Source of the DNA: FEN-1219 sp039933105
GTDB taxonomy: Bacteria; Pseudomonadota; Gammaproteobacteria; Steroidobacterales; Rariloculaceae
NCBI GenBank assembly: GCA_039933105.1
Contig: JBDTOT010000016.1
Coordinates: 1 to 64,000, forward strand
Reading direction: 5' to 3'
Length of the DNA stretch: 64,000 nucleotides
This document shows, piece by piece, positions 1-9,900 of this stretch (position 1 is the stretch's first letter; the number at the start of each line of letters is the position of its first letter). The notes under the pieces were generated by a model, which made no database searches, was not told where the DNA came from, and saw only the letters and a list, made by a program, of their open reading frames with translations. The position numbers were made by a program, and so were the translations under genes.

Positions 1-783
1 AGCCAATACGAGCAATCAGTGCGCGCGCTGGCGGACTACTATCGCACCGTCGAGCTCGGGCTGGGCGTGTGCTTTCGGGGGTTCGAGTCGACAAGGTCGC
101 TCACGCCACACCGACGCACCGATGCGGGCGTCATTGGTGCGCTAGTGTTCGGTTCCGATCAGGGACTGGTCGGTCGCTTCAACGATGTGGTGGCCCAGTG
201 CGCCATCGATACACTGGCGACACTCCCTGGCAAGCCGCGAGTGTGGGCTATCGGTGAGCGTGTGCATGCGCGGCTGGCGGATGCCGGTCTGGCCCCGGAG
301 GGGCTGTTCCCCTTGCCGAATTCTGTTCAGGGAATCGCATCCCTCGTCGCGCGGATTGAAGTCGAGACCGAGCGGCGTCTGGGGCAGGACGCACGCCTCT
401 ATGTTTTTCACAATCGTCCCCAGACCGGAGCGCTCTTCGGGCCGGTCAGTCAGCGGCTATTGCCGCTCGACGCGCAGTGGCGACAGGATCTGATCAACAG
501 CCGCTGGCCGACCGACCAACTGCCCGACGCCATTGGGGGTGAATCCGCTCTGCGGGCACTGATCAGCGAATACTTGTTCATCTCGCTGTTTCGAGCCTGT
601 GCCGAGTCTTTGGCAAGCGAGAACGCGAGCCGGTTGGCAGCGATGCAGCGGGCGGACAAGAACATCGCCGAGCTGTTGGAGAGTTTCCGCGCTTCCCTGC
701 GGGGGGTGCGCCAGAGCGGGATCGACGAAGAGCTTTTTGACGTGATCTCGGGTTTTGAGGCGCTCGCCCGCCAGCGATCTTAG
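1..783 (+). CDS. atpG: F1 ATP synthase gamma subunit, alternate (N-ATPase) type, 5' partial
   Basis: Rotor-shaft subunit of a membrane ATP synthase. The frame is open from the first base, so the true start lies upstream of the window and the N-terminal helix is incomplete; a GTG at base 19 is only an internal codon. Two family blocks are visible: a GSDQGLVGRFN segment, which corresponds to the GSDxGLCGxFN block of F1 gamma, and a C-terminal helix with ENASRLAAMQRADKNI followed by RQSGIDEELFDVISG. The divergence from housekeeping gamma and the position at the end of an operon (the next gene is unrelated and on the other strand) fit the N-ATPase type, in which atpG is the last gene. The type is inferred; the family is clear. 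Confidence 0.82.
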   Translation, partial: SQYEQSVRALADYYRTVELGLGVCFRGFESTRSLTPHRRTDAGVIGALVFGSDQGLVGRFNDVVAQCAIDTLATLPGKPRVWAIGERVHARLADAGLAPEGLFPLPNSVQGIASLVARIEVETERRLGQDARLYVFHNRPQTGALFGPVSQRLLPLDAQWRQDLINSRWPTDQLPDAIGGESALRALISEYLFISLFRACAESLASENASRLAAMQRADKNIAELLESFRASLRGVRQSGIDEELFDVISGFEALARQRS

Positions 784-804
784 GAGGGAATCCTATGACG
801 CAGC

Positions 805-1521
805 TCAGTGTTCAAAAGGTGCGAGGTCTTCGAGGGACCGGACGATATGGTCAGGCGCGACGCCGTGCAAATCTAGCGGCGCGTTCTGGCGGTTGACCCA
901 GAACGCTGTGAAGCCGAAATGCTTCGCGGCGATCGCATCCCAACAGTTCGAGGACACGAAACCGATTCTTTCCCGGGCGATGCCGAGTCGATCGACCGCG
1001 AGCCGATAGACTCGCATGTCGGGTTTGAAGGTCCGCAAGGAATCGACTGAGATCACCGCTGCGAAAACTCCGTCGAGGCCGGTGCCGGTGACAAGCGTAC
1101 GAAGTGTGTCCGGTGTGCCATTGGAGAGGATCGCGAGGTGGTGAGTTACCCGCAAGTGCGCGAGCGCGTCCGGTACTTCGGCGAAGGTTTCGAGCTTCGC
1201 ATACTGTGCAATCAATGCGGCGATTCGTACTTCGTCCGCGTCGAGCCCCAGCGATGCGCATGCATAGCGCAAGCCCGCCGCGGTGACGGCGTCAAAGTCG
1301 ACGTAGGTGCCCATCGCTGCGTGCAGCCACGTGTATTCAAGCTGCTTCGTGCGCCACAGTTGCGACAGGGCGCCGCCTCGTCCGGGGAAGGTGGCCTCCG
1401 CGAGCGCCGTCACTGAGTGTACGTCGAACAACGTGCCGTAAGCGTCGAACACGAGCGCATCGAGGCGCCGCAAAGTCTGTGCGCCGACGCGGTCTATCGA
1501 CCCAGACTTTCCATTGCTCAA
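805..1521 (-). CDS. Haloacid dehalogenase, type II (HAD superfamily)
   Basis: Cytoplasmic HAD-fold hydrolase related to L-2-haloacid dehalogenases, which replace the halogen of 2-haloalkanoic acids with hydroxyl through an aspartyl ester. All four HAD motifs are visible in 238 residues: nucleophile Asp26 in FDAYGTLFD, the serine of LSNGTPD near residue 134, the lysine of TFKPD near 168, and SSNCWD near 191. SSNxxD is typical of the dehalogenase branch. The start is TTG; a GAGGA Shine-Dalgarno eight bases upstream supports it, and no in-frame ATG precedes the nucleophile. The neighbours give no pathway, so the physiological substrate is unknown. Confidence 0.85.
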   Translation of the reverse strand: MSNGKSGSIDRVGAQTLRRLDALVFDAYGTLFDVHSVTALAEATFPGRGGALSQLWRTKQLEYTWLHAAMGTYVDFDAVTAAGLRYACASLGLDADEVRIAALIAQYAKLETFAEVPDALAHLRVTHHLAILSNGTPDTLRTLVTGTGLDGVFAAVISVDSLRTFKPDMRVYRLAVDRLGIARERIGFVSSNCWDAIAAKHFGFTAFWVNRQNAPLDLHGVAPDHIVRSLEDLAPFEH

Positions 1522-1680
1522 ACGACCATCCTCAACACTGGGGGCAACGAGCGACCGACACGCCGACCGTTGGAATCATATTCTCACGGCTTGGTGAGCG
1601 TGCAAGCGCCAGTGCGGATCGGTTTCGGGCGAATTCAATCTTGACTCGAGGAAAGCGACGAGCGTTAGACTCGCCCCGCA

Positions 1681-2244
1681 ATGACGACCAAGCCGATCAA
1701 GAAAGGCGCGACGTACGACGATCTGCGCGACGTGCCCGACCACTTCGTCGCAGAGATGTTCGATGGCGAGCTTTACGCGACGCCGCGGCCGGCGCTTCGG
1801 CACGCTCGCGCCGCGAGTGTGCTCGGCGCGGCGCTCATGGGTCCGTTCGACCAGGGGCGCAACGGGCCGGGCGGTTGGTTGATCCTGGACGAGCCGGAGC
1901 TGCATTTCGGGCGCGACGTGCTGGTTCCGGATGTCGCCGCCTGGCGTCGGGAGCGGTTGCCGAGGTTGCCACCAGACGCGTATCTCACGCTTGCGCCGGA
2001 TTGGGTGTGCGAAGTGCTGTCGACATCTACCGAAGAGCTCGATCGCGGCAAGAAGCTGCGTGTCTATGCTCGCGAACGCGTCGGGTTCGTCTGGTTGATC
2101 GATCCCCAGCGACAGACCCTCGAGGTTTTGTCACTCGACGGTCGAGGCACGTGGATGAAGCGTGGCGCGCTCGAAGGGCGCGGCAATGTGCGGGCTGAGC
2201 CGTTCGACGCGATCGAGCTCGATCTCGGCGCGCTCTGGATCTAG
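1681..2244 (+). CDS. Uma2 family endonuclease-fold protein (DUF820)
   Basis: A 187-residue member of the Uma2/DUF820 family, which has a PD-(D/E)xK nuclease-type fold and no settled function. The family pattern is complete: N-terminal YDDLRDVPDHFVAEMFDGEL, the central DVLVPDVAAW strand, then PDWVCEVLS, the STxELDRGKKxxxYA helix and VGFVWLIDPQ. The acidic residues of VPD and CEV plus the following lysine would form the catalytic site. It stands alone between unrelated genes; such proteins are often scattered singly in genomes. There is no clear Shine-Dalgarno before the ATG. Confidence 0.8.
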   Translation: MTTKPIKKGATYDDLRDVPDHFVAEMFDGELYATPRPALRHARAASVLGAALMGPFDQGRNGPGGWLILDEPELHFGRDVLVPDVAAWRRERLPRLPPDAYLTLAPDWVCEVLSTSTEELDRGKKLRVYARERVGFVWLIDPQRQTLEVLSLDGRGTWMKRGALEGRGNVRAEPFDAIELDLGALWI

Positions 2245-2318
2245 GAATGCCGCGGAGCAGTAACAACGCCGCTGATTCCTGAGTAAACTCTGCGCAGAAA
2301 CTCGGGAGACACCAGGCC

Positions 2319-3683
2319 GTGAAAACAATCGCAGAAATTCGCATTCCACTGGCCGTGATGGCGTTTCTCGCTATGACCAGCACGGTGCTGGCGCAACCCC
2401 CAGGCATGCCGGGCCGCCGCCCCCCGCCGCCGGAAGTGCCCGTGACTCCGATCGTCGCGCCCATCCCAGCCATCAAGCCGCTCACCGGCCCCGGCAAGGT
2501 CTACGACTCCGCGTCCGCACTGTGGCCGGGCAAGGGGCCCGAGCATTTCAACTACGCAGTGGACGAATACGTCATCTCGGGCACCGCCGCCGGCGACCCT
2601 TACGAGACGCGCCTGGTCATTCGTAAACCGAAAGATAACCGCAAGTTCAGCGGCCTCGTCATCGCCGAACCCATGCATCCGGCGGCAGCAGCGGCGCATG
2701 CGTTCGAGTACAACTCGCTGTACATCATGGATGCGGGCCATATCGCGGTAGAGATCGATACCACCGGCGTAGAGCAGATCGGCGCGTTCAATCCCGAACG
2801 CTACGGCTCGCTGAAGGCCACCCAGAAGCAAATAAGCGAAATCCTGGCCCAGGCCGGCGCGTTGATCAAAAGCCCGCAAAGCCCGATCGCGGATCTGAAG
2901 CTGCGCAAGATGATCTTGTGGGGAACGTCTGCGAGCTCGGCGATGGTGGTGAACTACCTACCGTCGCACAAGGTATTCAAGCTGGCCAGCATGGCCAATA
3001 TCTATGACGGCTTCATGCCGACGATGAACGGTTCGACCATAGCGCCCGTGGATGTGCCGATCATCCAGGTGCCCACGCAGGTGGAGTACATGGATGTGGC
3101 GACCGCCACGCAGGACAGCGACGAGCCCGGCAAGCAGTTTCGCGTGTACGAATTTGCCGCGATGGCGCACCTCGATTCACGCAACACGCGCAAGCGCCTG
3201 ACTCAGGAGGATTGCCTCGAGCCGCTGTCCGACATCCCGCTCGATGCCATGGCGTCGGTGGCGCTGTATCACCTGCTGCGGTGGGTCGACAAAGGCATCA
3301 GTCCGCCGCATGCGCCGCGTGTGATCATGGACATGTATACGGTGAACGACGGCTCGCTGATGCAGCTCGATCAATACGGCAACGCCATGAGCGGCATCCG
3401 CAATACTTGGGTGGATTTCCCGCTGTTCAAATACACCATGCACAACCCGCCCAACCCGGCGAGCACGGGCGCCGGCTCCGGCAGGATGCAGACCCCGTTG
3501 CTGTGCTATCTCTCGGGATGGCAGACGCCGATCGCCGCCACCATCGTGAAGAAGAAGTACGGCAGTCCGGCCAACTATGTACGCATGGTCGACAAGCGCC
3601 TGAACGAGCTCGAGGCCGAGGGCTGGTCCCTGCCGGTCTATCACGACGTGATCATGGCCGACGCTCGGGCGGTAAAATTCTAG
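2319..3683 (+). CDS. Secreted alpha/beta hydrolase domain-containing protein
   Basis: Exported protein of 454 residues of the 'alpha/beta hydrolase domain' family (PF20091 type), with no assigned substrate. A signal peptide is evident (positive start, hydrophobic residues 9-24, cleavage after VLA), followed by a proline-rich linker. The likely nucleophile elbow is LWGTSASSAM, a G-x-S-x-S variant. A candidate histidine is in MAHLDSR. The start is GTG, chosen because a GGGAG site lies nine bases upstream and the signal peptide begins there. DUF6152 follows after 33 bases on the same strand, so the two may be co-transcribed. The same genome region also has a tannase-type esterase, so ester hydrolysis is a reasonable but unproven role. 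Confidence 0.8.
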   Translation: MKTIAEIRIPLAVMAFLAMTSTVLAQPPGMPGRRPPPPEVPVTPIVAPIPAIKPLTGPGKVYDSASALWPGKGPEHFNYAVDEYVISGTAAGDPYETRLVIRKPKDNRKFSGLVIAEPMHPAAAAAHAFEYNSLYIMDAGHIAVEIDTTGVEQIGAFNPERYGSLKATQKQISEILAQAGALIKSPQSPIADLKLRKMILWGTSASSAMVVNYLPSHKVFKLASMANIYDGFMPTMNGSTIAPVDVPIIQVPTQVEYMDVATATQDSDEPGKQFRVYEFAAMAHLDSRNTRKRLTQEDCLEPLSDIPLDAMASVALYHLLRWVDKGISPPHAPRVIMDMYTVNDGSLMQLDQYGNAMSGIRNTWVDFPLFKYTMHNPPNPASTGAGSGRMQTPLLCYLSGWQTPIAATIVKKKYGSPANYVRMVDKRLNELEAEGWSLPVYHDVIMADARAVKF

Positions 3684-3716
3684 GACGCGGCGGCGAAGCT
3701 CCGCACCGCTTTCGCA

Positions 3717-4142
3717 ATGAAACGACCGATCGCTCGCAAAATGCGCGGCGCCTTGCTCGCGCTGATGGTGGCCGCGCCGGTGTGGGCGTCGGCGCACCAT
3801 TCGACGGCGCTGTTCGATCATTCGCGAACGCTTACGCTCGAGGGCGTCGTCAAAGAGTTTCGTTGGATCAACCCGCACGCAATCATTCAGGTAGTCGTGA
3901 AGGGTGGCGACGGGCGCGAGGAAGAGTGGAGTGTGCAGATGAGCACTCCGCGGTACCTCGCGCATGCCGGCTGGACCGCGAGCACTCTGAAAGCCGGCGA
4001 TGCCGTAACACTCCTGGTTGAGCCGTTGCGTGACGGCACCAAAGTGGGAGCGTACGTGTCCGGCGCCGGCCCGCCGGGCGCTTTCGTGGCCGAGCCGCCG
4101 ACTCCACCGCCATCGACGCGGGCACCGGCGGCACCACGCTAA
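3717..4142 (+). CDS. DUF6152 family periplasmic protein
   Basis: Small exported protein (141 residues) with a signal peptide ending at ASA, immediately followed by the HHSTALFDHS block that opens mature DUF6152 proteins. The body is a predicted small beta barrel: LEGVVKEFRWINPHAII, EEWSVQMSTP and LKAGDAVTLLVEPLRDG are the family's conserved segments. Function is unknown; the N-terminal His-His after cleavage could bind a metal, which is inference. The C-terminal tail is proline and alanine rich. Its stop codon overlaps the stop of the convergent HIT gene by three bases inside the tetranucleotide CTAA. Confidence 0.78.
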   Translation: MKRPIARKMRGALLALMVAAPVWASAHHSTALFDHSRTLTLEGVVKEFRWINPHAIIQVVVKGGDGREEEWSVQMSTPRYLAHAGWTASTLKAGDAVTLLVEPLRDGTKVGAYVSGAGPPGAFVAEPPTPPPSTRAPAAPR

Positions 4143-4585
4143 GCCAGCGCAGCGGGGCTCATCCTCGCGGCTGCGTCCCGCTGCTCCGCAATCGAAATCG
4201 CCTCGAAATTCGTGTGCGAATAGATCTTGGTTGGATCGCTTCCCGGATAACGCGGCACTACGTGCATGTGGTAGTGAGGATAGTGCTGGTTCGCATCTAG
4301 CCCGTTGTTCTGAAAAATGTTGATGCCAGTCGCATCAAATCTCTCCACCAATGCTCGACTAATTCGTTGCGCCTCCCTCCCGACCGCGTCCAACACCGCG
4401 GCATCGAGATCGAGCACCGTCGAGAGATGCAGATTAGGAATGATCAGAACAGCACCTGATTCATATTGAGTGTGGTTCACGATCGTCGACACGAGCGGCC
4501 CTCGATGCACAAAGGCACACTCGCGAGTGCCCGCGATATATTCGCAGAATCCGCAGGTCATTAGGGTGGGGAGCCTGATCGGCAT
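4139..4585 (-). CDS. HIT family protein (histidine triad hydrolase)
   Basis: Cytoplasmic nucleotide-binding hydrolase or transferase of the histidine triad superfamily. The triad HYHMHVV is at residues 104-110, with His106 as the expected nucleophile, preceded by the conserved FQNNGLDANQ loop. Cys11 and Cys14 near the N-terminus resemble the zinc site of HINT/Fhit-like bacterial members. Length (148 residues) is normal. It lies 12 bases downstream of a decayed hydrolase gene on the same strand, so it may now depend on that gene's promoter. The nucleotide substrate cannot be told from sequence. Confidence 0.88.
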   Translation of the reverse strand: MPIRLPTLMTCGFCEYIAGTRECAFVHRGPLVSTIVNHTQYESGAVLIIPNLHLSTVLDLDAAVLDAVGREAQRISRALVERFDATGINIFQNNGLDANQHYPHYHMHVVPRYPGSDPTKIYSHTNFEAISIAEQRDAAARMSPAALA

Positions 4586-4597
4586 AGCGTCTCCGTC

Positions 4598-5384
4598 TCA
4601 ACGCACGGCGCCGAGGTAGCGATCGAACCAATCGCTCACGTTCCGAATCACAAGGTTGCGCTGATAGGCGAAGTGCCCGCCTTCATAAACGACGTGCGCC
4701 TTCGCGGAAGCCTCGCTGCCGAGCAGATCGAACAACGCCTTCTGCGACGTCGCGTAAGGCAAGATGTGGTCCATTCGCCCGTTGACCATGAGCACGGGGA
4801 TCGTGATGCGAGGCGCGAAATTCGCGAGATCGGCCAGCGGATGCAACTCGTTGATGCGGTCCACGCCGCCGGAGATCAGCACGGCCGCGTTCAACCGCGG
4901 CTCGACGGCGAGAAGGATGCCTTGGCCCACGGCGCCGATGCTTATACCTAAGAAACCAGCGTGCGACGCGTCGAGGTCGGCGCGCGTATCGAGATAGTCC
5001 AGCGCGATCCCGACGTCCCGTCGCCATGCGAGCGCCGACTCCATTTGCTGGTCGACGCGCGCGCTCGCGTAGCCCTCGAGTGGCGAGAATCGCTCATAAC
5101 TGCCGGACCAGACGACGATGACCAGCGCGCGACCCCCGTCCACGACGAAGCCCGCTTCGTTCAACTGCTCCGTGTACACGCGGCTTCACGAGATACAGCG
5201 TCGCGGATTCCGCGTTAGCAAATTTCAGCACCAATTCCTCGGCGATCCATTGCGGCGTTTCTTCGACGACCGCCGAGCTCACCTCGAGCGGTTTGGGGCC
5301 CACCGCATCGAACTGAAGCCGCATTGCTGCGAATGCTTCAGCGGAGACCGGCGCGACAGGACGCAGTGCGTCGCGGCGGCGCAT
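4598..5384 (-). pseudogene. Decayed alpha/beta hydrolase (dienelactone hydrolase-like), frame broken
   Basis: Two minus-strand frames together make one hydrolase. The upstream frame gives MRLQFDAVGPKPLEV...LYLVKP and the downstream frame continues with VYTEQLNEAGF...WSGSYERF. They meet near base 5180. In relatives I recall, a strand of roughly 15-20 residues with a PPYQ-and-FPG-like segment lies between these parts, so a deletion that is not a multiple of three probably caused the shift. The downstream part keeps a full triad: GISIG nucleophile, Asp in NGRMDH and His in EGGHFAY. A GTG at 5179 could reinitiate translation and yield a 193-residue fragment. Relatives often carry this domain at the end of a larger protein; here no kinase or other N-terminal domain is present. 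Confidence 0.65.
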
Positions 5385-5547
5385 CCGCCATTACGCGTCG
5401 TAGGTCGCAGAGGCAAACTCGTCGCATGCTGCGCATAGCTGGCTCGCCCCCCGATCAGTTGCGATGTGTACGTGCGGCCGCGACACGGTTGCTTCCAGCG
5501 GCCGTCGGCAGCTCGTACCATGGTCCCTCGACCGAATCACGACTGAA

Positions 5548-6897
5548 ATGATGCGATTTCGTCTTCTCCAGGGCATTTTGCGGGCGACCGTGCACCGGGA
5601 CCAGGCCCGCGAAGTTCGCGAGCAACGTCGGCTGCGAGCGGGCGACGTCCGCGTGGCTCAACGCCACAGCTTCGAAAGAGCCATCGTCTTTGCGAACCGG
5701 ATGGCGCTCGAGAGCGAAGGCTATCGGCAGCGCCTCCGCCGCGACGGCATCCGCCTGCCCATCACGAGGCAGACGTGGGACACGCTCCCGATTCTGACGA
5801 AGAGCGACTTCCGTCAAGACACGGGCTCCTGGTTCGGCACGGCCGTCGGCGCCAGAAACGTGTTGTGGACCTTCACCTCGGGATCCACCGGCGAGCCGTT
5901 CGAGTTTCCTTTGACCCACGCGAGCCAGATCGCCGAAGCGGCGGGCATGGAGCTGAACCTGGAGGCGCTGGGCTGGCGCCCTCCCATGCGGCGCGCAACG
6001 ATCAAACTGGAGCCGCCGCAACCCAAGGGTCTCCACAAACTGTATGGCGCCCTCGTCGGTGGGCGGGAGATCGGCTTCCGGGCGGCGGACATGCGGCTGG
6101 AGCAGGTCGGCGCCATGGTCGAGCGGCTCCGGCGCGAGCGAATCTCATTTCTTCGCGGCTATGCCGCGTCCGTGTACCTGTTCGCCGACGCGGTTTCGCA
6201 GCGCGGCCTGCACTGCCCCATCCCTCTGATCGTCACGCTCGGGGAAGGGCTGAGCCCTCGGCAGGCGAAGGTGATCGAACGGGCCTTCCAGGGCAAGGTC
6301 TACCGCGACTATGGCGGCAGCGAGGCCATGCACATGGGATTCGAATGCCGCGAGCAATCCGGCTATCACCTGAATCTCGCGCAGTTCCATCTCGAGGTGT
6401 TGCGGGACGGCCGTCCCGTGGGCCCGGGTGAAGCCGGAGACATCGTCGTCACCACATTCCGCAACTCCGCGATGCCGCTAGTGCGTTATCGAATCGGCGA
6501 CATTGGCCGCAGACCCATGTCCGACGCCGCGTGCGCGTGCGGCAACCGTTTTCCGATGCTGGCCGAGGTACTTGGACGTTCGGCAGACTTGGCGGTCACG
6601 GCGAATGGCTACATGATCAACCTGAACCTACTCGACGCCATTTTCAGATACGCGTTCGAGCACGTTACGCAGTACCAGATGATCCAGAAAGAGCCCGATC
6701 GGTTCGACGTGCTGTGGGTTGCGCGGCACGATCGAGCAGCCGAGCACTTGCCGCCCCTGCAGCAGGAGCTTGCGGCCATGACCGGTGGCGCGGTGAAGTT
6801 CGACTGGCAGCAGGTGACCTGGATACCTCCGGAACGCTCCGGCAAGCATAGAGGGTTCATTCCGCTGCGACCGCACGGGACGAGTATTTCGGCCTGA
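5548..6897 (+). CDS. CapK/PaaK-type adenylate-forming ligase
   Basis: Adenylate-forming enzyme related to phenylacetate-CoA ligase and CapK, about 449 residues. The Ser/Thr/Gly-rich ATP loop TSGSTGEPFEF is near residue 110, the YRDYGGSEAM block near 251 and the YRIGDIGRR hinge motif near 313. Between hinge and C-terminal domain is a short cysteine cluster (DAACACGNRF). I chose the double ATG at 5548 because the frame upstream of it has no family similarity. No acyl carrier, thioesterase or polysaccharide gene is adjacent, so whether it makes a CoA thioester or acts in cell-surface biosynthesis is open. Confidence 0.82.
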   Translation: MMRFRLLQGILRATVHRDQAREVREQRRLRAGDVRVAQRHSFERAIVFANRMALESEGYRQRLRRDGIRLPITRQTWDTLPILTKSDFRQDTGSWFGTAVGARNVLWTFTSGSTGEPFEFPLTHASQIAEAAGMELNLEALGWRPPMRRATIKLEPPQPKGLHKLYGALVGGREIGFRAADMRLEQVGAMVERLRRERISFLRGYAASVYLFADAVSQRGLHCPIPLIVTLGEGLSPRQAKVIERAFQGKVYRDYGGSEAMHMGFECREQSGYHLNLAQFHLEVLRDGRPVGPGEAGDIVVTTFRNSAMPLVRYRIGDIGRRPMSDAACACGNRFPMLAEVLGRSADLAVTANGYMINLNLLDAIFRYAFEHVTQYQMIQKEPDRFDVLWVARHDRAAEHLPPLQQELAAMTGGAVKFDWQQVTWIPPERSGKHRGFIPLRPHGTSISA

Positions 6898-6930
6898 ACA
6901 CGCGATTGCGAACCGATGAACGTCGCCCTG

Positions 6931-6962
6931 CCATCGCCATCGCCATCGCCATCGCCATCGCC
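6931..6962. repeat. Tandem hexamer repeat (CCATCG)x5
   Basis: Five perfect copies of CCATCG plus a further CC lie in the short gap between the convergent ligase and RND pump genes. It is outside both coding regions, so copy-number changes would not shift a reading frame. Confidence 0.9.
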
Positions 6963-6977
6963 GTCAACGAACCCGGC

Positions 6978-9900
6978 TTATGCGTACGATCCGCTCGCGC
7001 GCTCGACGAAGCCGAGCAGCACCAGCAGGTTCAGCACCGTCGACGTCGCGAGCCCGCCGAGCACCGTGATCGCCATCGGCGCTTCGATCTCGTAGCCCGC
7101 ACTGCCTAAACCGAACGCCAGCGGCGCGAGACCGAGCGCCGTCACGAGCGCCGTCATCAGGATCGGCACGAGCCGCTCGGATGCGCCGCGCAACGCCGTC
7201 GCGCGGTTCCAAGTCGCACCTTCCACGTCCATCAAATGCTCGTAGTGCGCGAGCAGCAGGATCGAGTTGCGTGCGCTGATGCCGAACACGGTGACGAGCC
7301 CCACGAGCGTGCCGATCGAGAGGCCAATGCCGGAGAAACCGATCGCGGCGATGCTGCCGAGTAGGCTAAACGGCAAGTTCACGAGCACGAGCCACGGATA
7401 GGCGCGGCGGCGGAAGCACACGGACAACAGCAACACGACTGCGAGTACTGCGGCGCCAGCGAACAGCATGAGCTCGATCCGTGCAGAACGCTCCGCCTCG
7501 GCCTGGCCCGCGAAGCGCACGAACGTACCCGCAGGTAGCGGCTCGAGCGCGGCGATGCGCTGGCGCGCCTCGGCCACCGTGCTCTGCAGATCGCGGCCCG
7601 CGACGTTGAAGGTGATCGCGACGCGGCGTTGACCATCGAGGTGCCGCACCTGCGATCGGCCGACGCCCGCCCGCACGTCGGCTAGCTGCGAAACCGCCAC
7701 GGGCCCGAAGGGCGACTTCACGTTCAGCGCGCCGATCGTCTCGACGCGGTCGCGTGCGCCCGGCGGCAGGATCAGCACGGCGTCGACCGTGCGATTACCG
7801 ACGAACGTCTGGCCCACGCGCAAGCCCGCGAACGCCGTCTGCACCACGTCGAGCAACTCACGCCGCTGCACGCCGTGTGCCGCGAGTGCTTCCGCTCGTG
7901 GTCGCACGATCACGGTCGGCGTGGCGCTTTGCCTCTCGTATTGCAGATCCGTCACGCCCGGCGTGCCGCGCAGTGCCGCGGCGACACGCGCTCCGGTCTG
8001 GTCGAGCACATCCAAGTCGTCGCCGAACACGTTGACGACTACCGCGGCCGTCTCGCCCGTCAGGCTTTCGCTGAACCGATCGCCCAGGAACGTGACGACC
8101 TCGCTGCGAAGCCCGGGGTAACTCGCGACGATCTCGCGGATCGCCGCCTGCGCCGCGCGCTGGTCGATGCCGGGCTCGGGTTTGAGCTCGACGTGCAGCT
8201 CGCTGCGATTCGGGCCCCAGGTGTCTTCGCCGAGCTCCGCACGGCCGATCTGCTGCTCCACGGTGGCGACGTAGGGCAGCGCCAGGAGGTCGGCGCTCAA
8301 ACGCCGGCCGATGCCGAGCATCTCGTCGAAGCCCGTGCCGGGCAACGCACTGCTGGCCTGCACGACGAAGTGGCCTTCTTCGAAATCCGGCATGAATTGG
8401 CCGCCGAGCCGCGGCAGCCAGAGCAGCGCCGCAGCCACCAGTGTCACGAGCACGATCACCACCGCCGTGAACCGCTCGCTGAACCACACGGCCGTGGCGG
8501 CCTGCCATTCCTTCAGCCGCGTAATCCAGCGCGCTTCGCCGTGGGCGGAGCCTTCGCCGAGTGCCAGCGCGGACAGCGCCGGTGTGACGGTGAGCGCCAC
8601 GAGCAGCGACGCGAGTACCGCCGAGACAAATGCGAGTGCGAGCGGGCCGATGAACTTGCCCTGCACGCCGGAGATGAAATACACGGGCACGAACAACGCG
8701 ACGACGGCCAGCGTGGCGAACAGCACCGGCGCTCGAATTTCGAGCGACGCGTCGCGCACGACGATGAGGCGCGGCAGCGGAGCCGGCAGCAGCGTGTTCT
8801 CGCGCAAGCGCCGCAGAATGTTCTCGATGTCGATGATGGCATCGTCGACGAGCACGCCCACTGCCACGGCGAAGCCGCCGAGCGTCATCGCGTTCAACGT
8901 GAGACCGAACTCGCCCAGAACGAGCGTTGCGGCGAGCAGCGACAACGGGATCGTGACGAACGAGATCAGCGCCGCGCGCACGTTGCGCAAGAAAGCGAAC
9001 AGAATGATCAGCACGAACAGCGCGGCCACGGCGAGACCGGTGCGCAGATTCGACAGCGCGCGCTCGATGAAGGTGGCGGGCCGATGCAGTGCGGGGTACA
9101 CCGTGACGCCTTCGGCCGTAAGGCGCGGCGTGATGTCGGTGAGCGCGCCTTCCAGCGCGCGCGTCACGTCGAGCGTGTTCGCGCCGAACTGGCTCGACAG
9201 CGTCAGCAGCACGCCGTTGCGGCCCATGATGGTAGCGTCGCCGGCGCGCACGGCCGCGGCCATCGTCACGGTCGCGAAGTCGCCGAGCTTCAGCGGTACG
9301 CCGTTGCGCACGGTCACGATGGCGGCCGCGAGAGACGCGGTGTCCGGCTCCGGCACGGGCGATTCGATCAGCACGCGCTGCGCCGCAGTGTCGACGAAGC
9401 CGGCGCCGCGCAGCGCGAGCGCGGCGCGCGCGGCTTCCGCCAGATCCGCGAGCGTCACGTCGTAGGCCGCGAGCTTGGCCAGGTCCGGCGCAATTTGTAG
9501 CTGCCGGATCGAGCCGCCGAACACGTTGACGCGCGCGACGCCGGGCACGGCCAGCAGCTGTGCCTTCAAGCTCCATTCGGCGAGATCGCGCAGTGCGAAC
9601 GCGTCGAGCGTGTCCGACACGAGCCCAATCTTCAGCACGTCCATCGTGCTGGACGTCAGCGGCGAGAGTTTCGGTGCGCCGACGCCTTCCGGCAGTGCGC
9701 CTGCGCCCGAGAGGCGCTCGGCGACGTCCTGGTGCGCGCGCTGCGGGTTCGTGCCCGGAGCGAAACTGATGTCGATGACCGAAAGGCCGGGGATCGACTC
9801 CGACCGCAGGGCCGCGAGCCCCGGCGCGCCATTCACGGCTGCTTCGATTGGCCGCGTGACGAGCGCTTCGACCTGATCCGGCGTGAAGCCCGGCGCTTCG

